Shown here: positions 41,854 to 50,400 of the stretch, in pieces
How the letters are laid out: every line of letters starts with the position of its first letter
Numbering within the stretch: position 1 is the stretch's first letter
From: Prevotellaceae bacterium UBA4301
Lineage (GTDB): Bacteria; Bacteroidota; Bacteroidia; Bacteroidales; Bacteroidaceae
NCBI GenBank assembly: GCA_002395775.1
Contig: DGUV01000074.1
Location: forward strand, 35,406 to 99,405
Length of the DNA stretch: 64,000 bases
Direction: 5' to 3'
Translations under genes and position numbers: made by a program
The notes under the pieces: generated by a model
What the model was told of the DNA's origin: nothing
Seen by the model: only the letters and a program-made list of their open reading frames with translations
The model's database searches: none

Positions 41854-42486
41854 ATGAAGACGTTAGAAAAAATTTTTGCAGCCAAACTGCTGAACATCAA
41901 AGCCATCAAGTTGCAACCCAACAACCCCTTCACTTGGGCATCGGGCTGGAAGAGCCCCTTCTACTGTGACAACCGCAAGACGCTGTCGTATCCCGAACTG
42001 CGTACCTTCGTGAAAGTGGAAACGGCACGCATCGTCATGGAGCGTTTTCCTGAGGTGGATGCCATTGCCGGTGTGGCCACAGGGGCCATTCCACAAGGAG
42101 CGTTGGTGGCCGACGTACTTGGTAAGCCCTTCGTGTATGTACGCTCGAAACCCAAAGACCATGGACTGGAAAACCTCATCGAAGGGGAACTAAAACCAGG
42201 CATGAAGGTGGTGGTCATTGAAGATCTCATCTCCACAGGTGGCAGCAGCCTGAAGGCCGTGGAGGCCATACGCAACAACGGATGCGAGGTCATTGGCATG
42301 GTTGCAGCCTACACCTATGGTTTCGACGAGGCCGAACGTGCTTTCAAGAAGGCCAACGTAACGCTGGTGACCCTGACCAACTATGAGGCTGTGGTTTCAG
42401 AGGCTCTACGCATAGGCTACATTGCCGAGAACGACATTGAACTGCTGAACGAATGGCGTCGCGACCCTGCTAACTGGAAAAACTGA
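41854..42486 (+). CDS. pyrE: Orotate phosphoribosyltransferase
   Basis: A 210-residue type I phosphoribosyltransferase converting orotate and PRPP to OMP in pyrimidine synthesis. Seen: FTWASGWKSPFYCDNRK near 26 (the family's N-terminal loop), AGVATGAIPQGAL near 73, the flexible-loop Lys region VRSKPKDHGLENLIEG near 97, and the PRPP motif VVVIEDLISTGGSSLKA near 117. ATG 41854 is preferred to an upstream in-frame codon at 41842. Confidence 0.97.
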   Translation: MKTLEKIFAAKLLNIKAIKLQPNNPFTWASGWKSPFYCDNRKTLSYPELRTFVKVETARIVMERFPEVDAIAGVATGAIPQGALVADVLGKPFVYVRSKPKDHGLENLIEGELKPGMKVVVIEDLISTGGSSLKAVEAIRNNGCEVIGMVAAYTYGFDEAERAFKKANVTLVTLTNYEAVVSEALRIGYIAENDIELLNEWRRDPANWKN

Positions 42487-42492
42487 CAGAGT

Positions 42493-42975
42493 ATGACCAA
42501 ATACGAAAGTACCGTCAAGAAGATTTACGCTCCAGTGGGCAATGTGTATGCCCGTCTGAGCGACCTGACGAACCTGAGCGTAGTGCAGGAAAGGCTGACC
42601 GACCCCAACTTTGAACAATTGGCCCGACAGCAGGCCGGCGACAAGCTGGACGACGAACAGTTTCAGCGTCTGCGCGACATTGTAAGCAAGTTGCAGTTTG
42701 ACCGCGACTCAGTGACTACTGATGCCGGGCCCGTGGGTACATTGAGTCTGCGCATCATCGAGCGCGAAGACCCCAAATTGGTAAAGTTCGAGACCGAGGG
42801 GTCGCCCGTACAGGCCAACTTGTGGATTCAGCTTCTGCCTGCATCAGACACACAGTGCGCTATGAAAGTAACGCTGGGAGCCGACCTTAATTTCTTCCTG
42901 AAACAAATGCTTAAGGGCAAACTGCAGGACGGTGTGGAACGACTGGCCGACATGCTGGCCATGCTACCATATTAA
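42493..42975 (+). CDS. SRPBCC (START-like) family protein
   Basis: A 160-residue soluble protein with the helix-grip SRPBCC pattern: YESTVKKIYAPVGNVYARLS at the N-terminus (strand plus helix), KFETEGSPVQANLWIQLLP in the middle and a long C-terminal helix (KQMLKGKLQDGVERLADML). Such proteins bind hydrophobic ligands. The ligand is unknown. It is encoded 6 nt after pyrE in most Bacteroidales and is probably in the same operon, which is conserved context but not proof of a metabolic link. Confidence 0.8.
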   Translation: MTKYESTVKKIYAPVGNVYARLSDLTNLSVVQERLTDPNFEQLARQQAGDKLDDEQFQRLRDIVSKLQFDRDSVTTDAGPVGTLSLRIIEREDPKLVKFETEGSPVQANLWIQLLPASDTQCAMKVTLGADLNFFLKQMLKGKLQDGVERLADMLAMLPY

Positions 42976-42976
42976 G

Positions 42977-43534
42977 TTGAGAATTAGAAGTCTGAAAACT
43001 CCAATTCTTTCGCTTCTACTGCTTTTTTCGGCGTGTGGCGAGGATGTGGTGAGCAACAAGTTTTGCTCGCTGCCTGCCAAGTTCATGTTCACGCCAGTCA
43101 ACAGCATTTCGCAAATCTACACTTCTTGTGAATCGATGGGCGAATGGTGCAGTATCGAGTTAAAAGGCAACAAATTCCTATTCACAAAGGCCGACGGGTC
43201 GCAGGGGATAGCCAATCGGACAGCTCTCGACGGCTACACGGGCTTCTACATGGGACTGAGCGGATTCATCGTGGGGTTGCCCAACATCCCCGAGATAGGC
43301 GAAACCGTCTGTGTTGTCACCTGCTACGACCTGGCTTGCCGCAACTGCTATGACGATTTCATCGTGGCACGCCGCCTCGTCCTGCAAGAAGGAGGGCTGG
43401 CATACTGCAGTCGGTGTCAACGCACATACGACCTAAATAACACGGGAAAGGTGGTCAAGGGAGACGCTGGAAAACCGCTTTACCGCTATCGTGTCTATTA
43501 CGGCAACAATACGCTGAACATTAATAATCGATAA
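42977..43534 (+). CDS. Lipoprotein with Rieske-like four-cysteine domain
   Basis: A 185-residue lipoprotein starting at TTG 42977, two bases after the upstream stop. The frame is open further upstream, but only this start gives a signal peptide (TPILSLLLLFSAC) with lipobox Cys. The C-terminal half has C116, C121 and C124 in VVTCYDLACRNCYDD and C144-C147 in YCSRCQRTYDL, then PLYRYRVYY. The layout recalls Rieske proteins, but the two His ligands are replaced by Cys, so zinc binding is as likely as an iron-sulfur cluster. Function unknown. No paralogue in the window. Confidence 0.7.
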   Translation: MRIRSLKTPILSLLLLFSACGEDVVSNKFCSLPAKFMFTPVNSISQIYTSCESMGEWCSIELKGNKFLFTKADGSQGIANRTALDGYTGFYMGLSGFIVGLPNIPEIGETVCVVTCYDLACRNCYDDFIVARRLVLQEGGLAYCSRCQRTYDLNNTGKVVKGDAGKPLYRYRVYYGNNTLNINNR

Positions 43535-43550
43535 AGAAGAAGAATTTCCA

Positions 43551-43571
43551 ACTTTCAACTTTCAACTTTCA
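43551..43571. repeat. ACTTTCA tandem repeat before the tRNA
   Basis: Three perfect 7-bp units (43551-43571), 11 nt upstream of a TAACTTTG -7 motif, as in the ribD-prmC spacer. Confidence 0.85.
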
Positions 43572-43582
43572 ACTTATTTTTG

Positions 43583-43590
43583 TAACTTTG
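43583..43590 (+). promoter_or_regulatory. -7 element of the tRNA-Leu gene
   Basis: TAACTTTG, 13 nt before the first base of the mature tRNA. A tandem ACTTTCA repeat occupies the -33 region. Confidence 0.65.
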
Positions 43591-43603
43591 CACCCGCTAT
43601 GCT

Positions 43604-43687
43604 GCCCAGATGGTGGAATTGGTAGACACGAGGGACTTAAAATCCCTTGGCCTAACAGCCGTACGGGTTCGAGTCCCGTTCCGGGCA
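43604..43687 (+). tRNA. tRNA-Leu (anticodon UAA)
   Basis: An 84-nt class II tRNA ending in a discriminator A, no CCA encoded. Acceptor stem GCCCAGA with TCCGGGC (one A-C mismatch at the fifth pair), D-loop with GGTAGAC, anticodon loop CTTAAAA giving UAA, a variable arm (TGGCCTAACAGCCG) and T-arm ACGGG-TTCGAGT-CCCGT. Decodes UUA/UUG leucine codons. Followed by a terminator hairpin. Confidence 0.95.
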
Positions 43688-43700
43688 CTGACGCAAACAA

Positions 43701-43737
43701 GAAGCCCCGCTGCAATGAGCAACGGGGCTTCCTCTTT
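43701..43737 (+). terminator. Terminator after tRNA-Leu
   Basis: Stem GAAGCCCCG/CGGGGCTTC (9 bp) followed by CTCTTT, 13 nt past the tRNA. Confidence 0.75.
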
Positions 43738-43753
43738 ATCGTCCCCCCCAAAG

Positions 43754-43795
43754 TCCCTCCCCACTCAAGAGGGGAGGGATTAGAGGGAAAGGGGT
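43754..43795 (+). repeat. GC-rich palindromic element, intergenic copy
   Basis: TCCCTCCCC/GGGGAGGGA (9-bp arms, loop ACTCAAGA) with a G-rich tail and a T6 run. Same family as the copies at 12408, 19867, 56066 and 56198. Between the tRNA and the first T9SS cargo gene. Confidence 0.8.
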
Positions 43796-43801
43796 TTTTT
43801 C

Positions 43802-43819
43802 TTACTTAACCATGACCTT
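43802..43819 (-). pseudogene. Vestigial T9SS C-terminal tail
   Basis: On the minus strand these 18 bases read LKVMVK-type KVMVK-stop and match 15 of 18 bases of the real end of the cargo gene at 43878. Probably the leftover end of a duplicated or replaced cargo gene. The DNA between the two ends (43820-43877) contains an imperfect inverted GAGCTYG/CTCGAGC motif and no reading frame of note. Confidence 0.4.
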
Positions 43820-43877
43820 GAGCTATGCTCGAGCTCGTTCCCGTTCGAACAAGCCCAAGCAAGCTCGGTCTTGTTAC

Positions 43878-46800
43878 TTACTTAACCACGATCTTCTTGC
43901 CATTGATGATATAGAGACCGCGAACAGCCTTCTGCACACGCTGGCCGGCCAGGTTGTAGATGCCGGTAGTCTTCATAGCAGGAACGTCTGCCTCCACGCC
44001 CTCAACGCCATCGCCAGGCTTAGCACCAATGTAGGACAGCTTGAAGTTGTCGGCAGCGAACCAGTTGATGTTGCACTCATTGATGAAGATACCTACGGTG
44101 AGAACCGAAGCGCCATCAGAGTAGAACTGAACGGAGATGTGTTCGGGCTTAGCCGACTCCATACCGAACTCAGTAGCATAAGTGTTTGCACCACCTACAA
44201 CAGCCAGGCTCACACCCTTGATGCCGCCATCGGGATAACCATACTGGTTGACAGCATGTGCGTCAACACTCAGTTCATAGTAGCCCTCGGGCAGAGCTGC
44301 ACCCAACTTCTGGCTGACAGAACCATTGTCGAGGTGAACATCAGCGCCATTGGGACGCCAGCACTCGATGAAGTTGCTCAGTGTGATAACATTCTCGGGA
44401 TCGTCCTCGTTGGTGTACGTATTGTTGTTCTGGAAGCCATTATTCTGACCCAGAGCATCAACAGTCCAATAATTGGCATTGCCGCTTTCGAAGTCGGGGT
44501 TAAAGAGGATGGCAGTGATGTCAACAGGCTCGTCCTGGCTAGCACTGCTCATGTCCTGACCCATTACATAAGCAACCCAAGCTGCGGGCAGGGCAGTCAT
44601 CCACTCCTGAAGCTTCTCATTGCTCTCAAACACCTCGTCAGCGATAGCAGGATTAACCTCGTTCATCAGCGCATCCAGAGACTTGTCGGAGCTTACGATA
44701 TCGCTCTCGTCCATTTTTGCAGAATAGAGGGCAACAATGTCCATCAACTGAGTTGCCAATGCACGGCCCTCAGTTACATAATCCATGGCCTCGGTGATCT
44801 GGTTGATAACGGCTGTAAGGGCTTCCTCGCTATCGGTAGGCTGTGCATTCTCACCAGCATTGATGGCCGCATTCAGTTTCTCTCCACCAGCAACAACCAT
44901 GTCGGCCTTGCCTGAATCATTCATTGAACGGGCCTGGTCGGTCAGCTGTACAAGTTGATCGTAGAGTGCGCTGAGGCTCTTACCATAGTAATAGATGTTG
45001 AAGTTTGTCCATACACTCCACTGGTTGTTGGCCTCAACGATGTCGTCATTGCGCGTACCGAATACCAAGTCACCCTCGTTGGAGAGATAGGTGCTAACCT
45101 CACAATTGTAAACGTCAGTGTTGTTGAAGGCCCACTCGGCGGCCTGCTGGCTATTGGGCATGAAGATGCCACTGCCTTCTGCAGTCTCGGCATAGTTGGA
45201 GCCTTCAGGAAGCTCGTTAACTGCACCCAGAGCCAAGTCGGGAACAGGAACCTTACTGCTACCTGCCACCAGATAAGTAGTAATCTCATTGGTGCCATTC
45301 AGGTAAGCCTCATAGTTATCTGCATTGGCAGCTGAACGATAGAAAGCCTGTGCGGTGATGTTATATTTACCAACGGGCATGTCGCTCAACGTCTGCAGGC
45401 AAGAGAAGGAAGCCTGCCAAACCTCACCATTGTGATAGTTCACCTTGTAGGCACTGCTGCTGCATGTCCAGCCTTCCTCAGTGCTGTTGTTAGCATAGTT
45501 GAGGTTCTTGGCAAGGGCTGAAACCTTCAGAGGCTTCTCCTCAGATGCCTCGGCGAAGGAAGCCTTCACACCTTCAACGACGGTAGCGTCGTAGCTGGTA
45601 GTCCATGCCTCAATCTGCTCGCCTGTAGCGGTCTCATCCTCGTAAGCAGCCGAGTATTCATCATACATGCCACCCAGTGTTTCACCGAAGGTAAAGTCGC
45701 TGTAATCCTCAACATCCTGCTGAGCCTTCTCGACGAGAGCCTTCAGCTTGGTATAGTCGGCAACGGAAGCCTTGAGGGCATCGAAGGCAGCAGACAATGC
45801 CTTATAGGCACCTTCGAAGTCACCCTCTGTCTCCTGGGCCTGAGCCACAGCAGCCTCAAGAGCCTCGTTATAGGCATCCTTCAGTTCGCTGTTAGCAACA
45901 ATGTCGTCAACATTTGCAATTTCGTTCTCACAAGAAGTGATGAGCTGGGGCAGGCCGAAGAAGTAAGGATCAATGTCATTGCCCTTATACTTCACGGTGA
46001 AGTTGTCGGCGCCAAACCAGTTACCAGTAGCATTGACCATGCGCATACCCAGTTCGGTGGTACCACCAGCGGTGATGAACTCGAACTCGTAGTGTTCAGG
46101 CTTACCGTTGCAAGAACGAACATCTACACCATTGTCGATGCCACCACCCAGAGCATAGAGTTGGAAACCCTCAACGGTCTCACGGCTGCTCTCGAGATCT
46201 GTGCCTACCTGATTGGTAGCAATCACGTCAACAGCCAGGACATACTTACCCATGGGGAGTTCTACGGTCTGATAAATCTTACCATTACCCAAGCCATTGT
46301 TGGGATGCCATGCCTCGATGAAACCAGAAATCTTCACGCCGAAGTTGGGGTTGGTCTCAGCGTCGTCAATATCGTTGGTGTAACCTGCGCTCTGGTAGCC
46401 CTTGTTCTGACCGCCAGGAACGTCAACAGTCCAACCATTGGCACTGCCGTTGAAGTTGGGGTTGGTGAGCAGGAAGCTGACATCAGTAGGATTTTCATCA
46501 CTACCCTCAGCCCATGCCTTCGCCTTACGAGCCTCCAGCACCTTGGTCGAAAGTTCGGTTGCAGCTGCATTTATGGCATTTACGTCAGTACCGTTGTAAA
46601 CCTCGGTATACTCCTCATAGGTCACACCATACTTGCCCAGTTCTTCGTCAACAATAATCTTGGCCAAGTTATAAAGAGCCGTACGGGCATCCACCAAGGG
46701 AGCAGCATTCTTGTAGGCCTCAAGACCTTCAGGACTGATAATCAACCAATCGACGCCAACACCCTCGACGCGGGGGTCGATGTTGGCAGAGATAAGATTG

Positions 46801-47354
46801 TTGTCACCGGCACCATCGTAACCAAGATACTCATATTCCCAGTTAGCACGAACCTCAACGCCATAGTTGGGGTCTTCTCTGGGGCTCTTGATGCGATAGT
46901 AACCATTATCCTGCTTCAGGATAAGCCAAGTGAAGCCCTTGTTCTGGTTTCCAAGGTCAACCCAGCAGTTAACCTCGTCATCGCGGAACAAAAGATGATT
47001 GTTACCTGCCTTGGGGCTGAAGAGCTTATACACGGTCTCTTCGCTGCCTTCCTCTGTAACATCACTGATGAAATAAGGGAGGTCACCGTTGTTTCCCGAT
47101 GTCACTTTGAAAGAGGCACGGGTGTTCCAACTGTTACCACCTCCGAGGAAACCTTCGCCTACCACATTGTAGAGATAGACGGCGTTTGCAACGTCCAGGC
47201 TTGTAGTAAGCTCTGCTTCAGGGGTCAGGTGATCCTCAAGCGAAACGGCATAGGGAGTCACTACACCACCAATCGTGGGCTTTGTCCAAGTCTGTGCGCT
47301 CATGCCCATAGCAACAAATGCCAGAGCAAAGAAAGAAAGTAATTTTCTTTTCAT
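43878..47354 (-). CDS. Giant secreted protein with T9SS sorting tail (copy 1)
   Basis: An 1158-residue exported protein. Signal peptide MKRKLLSFFALAFVAMGMSA, a ricin-like/N-terminal region with ILKQDNGYYRIKS, then three beta-rich modules (residues about 290-460, 620-800, 955-1105), each with a NPxFxxGxAxxWTVD start and a NWFxADNFxxxYxG end, separated by helical FIVAR-like linkers (SELKDAYNEALEAAVAQAQ). C-terminal YNLAGQRVQKAVRGLYII-then-GKKIVVK is the T9SS type-A-like sorting tail of Prevotella. No catalytic motif. Acidic and probably surface-attached; carbohydrate binding is inferred. Paralogue of the next gene (47477). Confidence 0.75.
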   Translation of the reverse strand: MKRKLLSFFALAFVAMGMSAQTWTKPTIGGVVTPYAVSLEDHLTPEAELTTSLDVANAVYLYNVVGEGFLGGGNSWNTRASFKVTSGNNGDLPYFISDVTEEGSEETVYKLFSPKAGNNHLLFRDDEVNCWVDLGNQNKGFTWLILKQDNGYYRIKSPREDPNYGVEVRANWEYEYLGYDGAGDNNLISANIDPRVEGVGVDWLIISPEGLEAYKNAAPLVDARTALYNLAKIIVDEELGKYGVTYEEYTEVYNGTDVNAINAAATELSTKVLEARKAKAWAEGSDENPTDVSFLLTNPNFNGSANGWTVDVPGGQNKGYQSAGYTNDIDDAETNPNFGVKISGFIEAWHPNNGLGNGKIYQTVELPMGKYVLAVDVIATNQVGTDLESSRETVEGFQLYALGGGIDNGVDVRSCNGKPEHYEFEFITAGGTTELGMRMVNATGNWFGADNFTVKYKGNDIDPYFFGLPQLITSCENEIANVDDIVANSELKDAYNEALEAAVAQAQETEGDFEGAYKALSAAFDALKASVADYTKLKALVEKAQQDVEDYSDFTFGETLGGMYDEYSAAYEDETATGEQIEAWTTSYDATVVEGVKASFAEASEEKPLKVSALAKNLNYANNSTEEGWTCSSSAYKVNYHNGEVWQASFSCLQTLSDMPVGKYNITAQAFYRSAANADNYEAYLNGTNEITTYLVAGSSKVPVPDLALGAVNELPEGSNYAETAEGSGIFMPNSQQAAEWAFNNTDVYNCEVSTYLSNEGDLVFGTRNDDIVEANNQWSVWTNFNIYYYGKSLSALYDQLVQLTDQARSMNDSGKADMVVAGGEKLNAAINAGENAQPTDSEEALTAVINQITEAMDYVTEGRALATQLMDIVALYSAKMDESDIVSSDKSLDALMNEVNPAIADEVFESNEKLQEWMTALPAAWVAYVMGQDMSSASQDEPVDITAILFNPDFESGNANYWTVDALGQNNGFQNNNTYTNEDDPENVITLSNFIECWRPNGADVHLDNGSVSQKLGAALPEGYYELSVDAHAVNQYGYPDGGIKGVSLAVVGGANTYATEFGMESAKPEHISVQFYSDGASVLTVGIFINECNINWFAADNFKLSYIGAKPGDGVEGVEADVPAMKTTGIYNLAGQRVQKAVRGLYIINGKKIVVK

Positions 47355-47407
47355 TTTGATTTGGATTTAGTTAGTAAATAAGGTTAGTTTCAATCTGTTT
47401 AGGCTGG

Positions 47408-47438
47408 CAAATATACAAAAAAAACGTGACGCACCAAA
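47408..47438 (-). promoter_or_regulatory. Promoter of T9SS cargo copy 1
   Basis: On the minus strand TTTG (47435-47438), 19-nt spacer, TATATTTG (47408-47415). The start codon is 53 nt on. The -33 element lies in the loop of the terminator of the gene upstream. Confidence 0.75.
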
Positions 47439-47454
47439 TCGCGTCACGTTTTTT
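47419..47454 (-). terminator. Terminator of T9SS cargo copy 2
   Basis: 14-bp perfect stem AAAAAACGTGACGC/GCGTCACGTTTTTT, loop ACCAAATC, 22 nt past the stop of the gene at 47477, with a T8 run on the minus strand. Confidence 0.9.
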
Positions 47455-47476
47455 AACTAAGTTATGCGCTTGATTG

Positions 47477-50400
47477 TTACTTTACCAGCACTTTTTTGCC
47501 ATTAATGATATAGAGGCCACGAACTGCCTTCTGCACACGCTGGCCAGCCAGGTTGTAGATAGTAGCGGTCTTGGCAACAGGCTCGATGTCAGCAGCAACG
47601 CCCTCAACACCAGTGAGAGTCTGGCCTACATATTCAAGCTTGAAGTTGTCGGCAGCCAGCCAGTTGGCATTGGTTTCCTTGACAGAGATGCCCACGGTGA
47701 GGAGGCTCTTGCCATCGGACTGGAAGGCCACTGCGAAGTGCTGCGGGAATGCAGCAGTTGTGCCCTCGGGCACGACAATGGGTTCAGCCCAAGTCTGAGT
47801 GCCATCGGTAACCATGAGGTTGACGCCCTGGATGCCACCTTCGGGATAGCCACCCTGGTTGACAGCATGAGCATCGCATCTCAGTATATAGTAGCCTTCG
47901 GGCAGAGCAGCCATAAGTTGCTGACTGATGGCACCGTCCTTCAGGACACCATTAGCTGCAGGAATCCAAGTTTCAACGAAGTGGTCGAGGGTTACTGTCT
48001 CTACATAGTTGCCTTCCTCATCAAGAATCTCGTTGGCGTAGTTCGCACCCTGGTAACCATTGTTGTCACCCAGCTTATCCACGGTCCAGTAGTTGGCGTT
48101 CAACAGTTCGAAGTCGGCATTGAAGATGATACCTGTCACATCGGCAGGTGTTTCTTCGCTGGCGACCTCAACATCGGGCTGCGACATCACGAAGCCTACG
48201 AAGCCAGCCTTCAGGTCAATCATGGTCTGTTCGATTTCAGCAATAGATGCATAAGGATTGTCGCCATCCACCACGCGGGTAGCAGCCATATCCAGAACAT
48301 CAACGAAGTCAGTAGTGCCTTCAATCTCAAGCAGGTTGTCGTTGAGCAACAGGCAGAGGTCGTTGAGCTGATTCAGAGCCTTAGTGGTCTCTTCGGCCAA
48401 GGCAATGGCGCTGCGCAGCTGTTCGATAACGGCCAGGCAAGCTTCCTTGTCACGCTGGTTGCCAGTCACGTCGTCAGCCTCGTTGACAGCAGCGTTCAGG
48501 GCCTCTTGAGCCTCGGTGGTCAGAACAACCTCCTCAGTAGCAAGGGCATTGTTGGCCTGGTCAGAGAGTTTCTGGATGATATCGTAGTACTCTTCAAGGT
48601 CCTCGCCCAGATACTTAATGCGGAAGTTATCAAAGATAACCCATGTACCACTGCTGGTAGTGCGAACGCCCACGGTGATGTCGGCAGGTTCGGTCAGGAT
48701 AATCTTCAGTTTGCTGGTATAGTCGTAGTTGACACCGTCGTTCTTGTGGTGGAAGTGGTACATGGCACCCGACATGCAGAAGGGAACCCAACCACTACCA
48801 TTGTTGGCTTCTACATCGTTACCCCAGCTGGTGCCATTGATGAAGAGGGCATCCTCACTGGCACAATCGTTGATGTTGGCCAAATTGTCGGTCTGCTCCT
48901 TGCCATTGACAACGGCATAAAGCTGACCCGGAGTGTCATCTGTGTCGTTACCATTCTCGTTCTTACCACGCCAGAAACCTTGGCAGCTGAACTCATAGAC
49001 ACCGGCAGGCACGTTCTTGATAGTCTGACTCATGTCAAATGGAGTGTGGTAAGCCTCGCAGTTGTATCCCCAAGTCTCGGGATCCTCTTCGCCAACTTCT
49101 GCCAAGTACTCCTCGGTCATCAGACCTTCGACATTCTTGCCCTGACCAAAGTGATCGACGGCAGAGATGCTACCCTTCAGTTCCCAACCGTCGGCATTAC
49201 CCGTGTCGAAGCTGGGATTGACAAGCAGCAGCGTCAGGTCGTCACCGGGCTGAGCATTGTTGCTGATGTAGTCGTTGATGATGTTCCTCAGGCTCTCGTC
49301 AATGCCGGTGATATCCTCAGAGGTGAGGGTACCATTGTCATAGCCATCAGCCAGACCGTCGATGAGATCGCTCAGAGGCTCGTCGATGTCGGGCCACTGT
49401 TCGGTCAGTTCATCCTTCGTCTTCTCCAGATTCTCAATCTTAGCACGAATGGTGGCATAGAGAGCAATGGACTGAGCCAGGTCCTCAGCAGCCTTATTGA
49501 TAGCTGCGATAGCGTCCTGGTAGTTCTCTGTAGCAGCCTTACCTTCAGCGATAGCGGTCTGATAGGCTTCCTTCACATTTTGCTCTGCCTTCACGTCTTC
49601 CCAGTCGGCCTCGGGATATTGTTTCTCCATCTTGGCGATGAGTTCGTCGAGCTGAGTCTTGTAGGGGTCAATCTGAGGCATGCCATAGTAAGTGAGGGTA
49701 AAGTTGTCGAAGATAACCCATGTACCATTCGTTGTAGTGCGCACACCGATGGTAAGGTTCTCGACGGGTTCGTCGAGGATGATGGTCAGCGAACTGGTGT
49801 AGTCATATTCTTCATTCTCACCTGTCTTATGATGGAAGTGGAACATGGCACCGTTCATGCCATTGGGCACCCACTTGCCATTTCTCTCAACATCGTCGTA
49901 CCACATGCCACATGCATAAAGTTGTTCGTCGGTGGCATAGTCGTCGATGCTTGCCAGATTGTCGGTTTGTTCTGTTCCATCAGGCAGGATTGCATATAGC
50001 TGAGCCTTTGTTTGCTTGCTATCGGCACGATAGAAACCTTGGCAGGTGAACTTATAGACACCAGCAGGCATGTACTCCAACTTCTGGCTGATATCAAATG
50101 CAGCATTGAAAACCTCGCAGTTACGGCCCCATGAGTCATCGCCTTCACCAGCCATCAAACCACTGGTGTTTGCTGACTGACCATTCCAAGTCATAGTGGC
50201 AGGAGTTGCACTGCCAGAGCCCAATGTCCAACCGTTAAGACCCGTGTCGAAACTGGGATTCTCGAGCAGAGGAGTTCCATCCTTGGGATTGTCCTCAGTA
50301 GCGCCATCCAGGAAGCGGTCCACCTTGGCACGAGCAATTAGGGTCTTCAACTCAGCAGTAGCAGCTGTAATGGCTTCGATGTCCGAACCATTGTAAGCAT

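Noticed and set aside
43812..47342. Long plus-strand frames opposite the first T9SS cargo gene
   Set aside because: Same reason: complementary shadows of a real 1158-residue gene.
47474..49999. 841-codon plus-strand frame opposite the second T9SS cargo gene
   Set aside because: It mirrors the minus-strand gene, which has a signal peptide, repeated modules and a sorting tail. The plus-strand product has no recognisable domain and comes from biased codon use.
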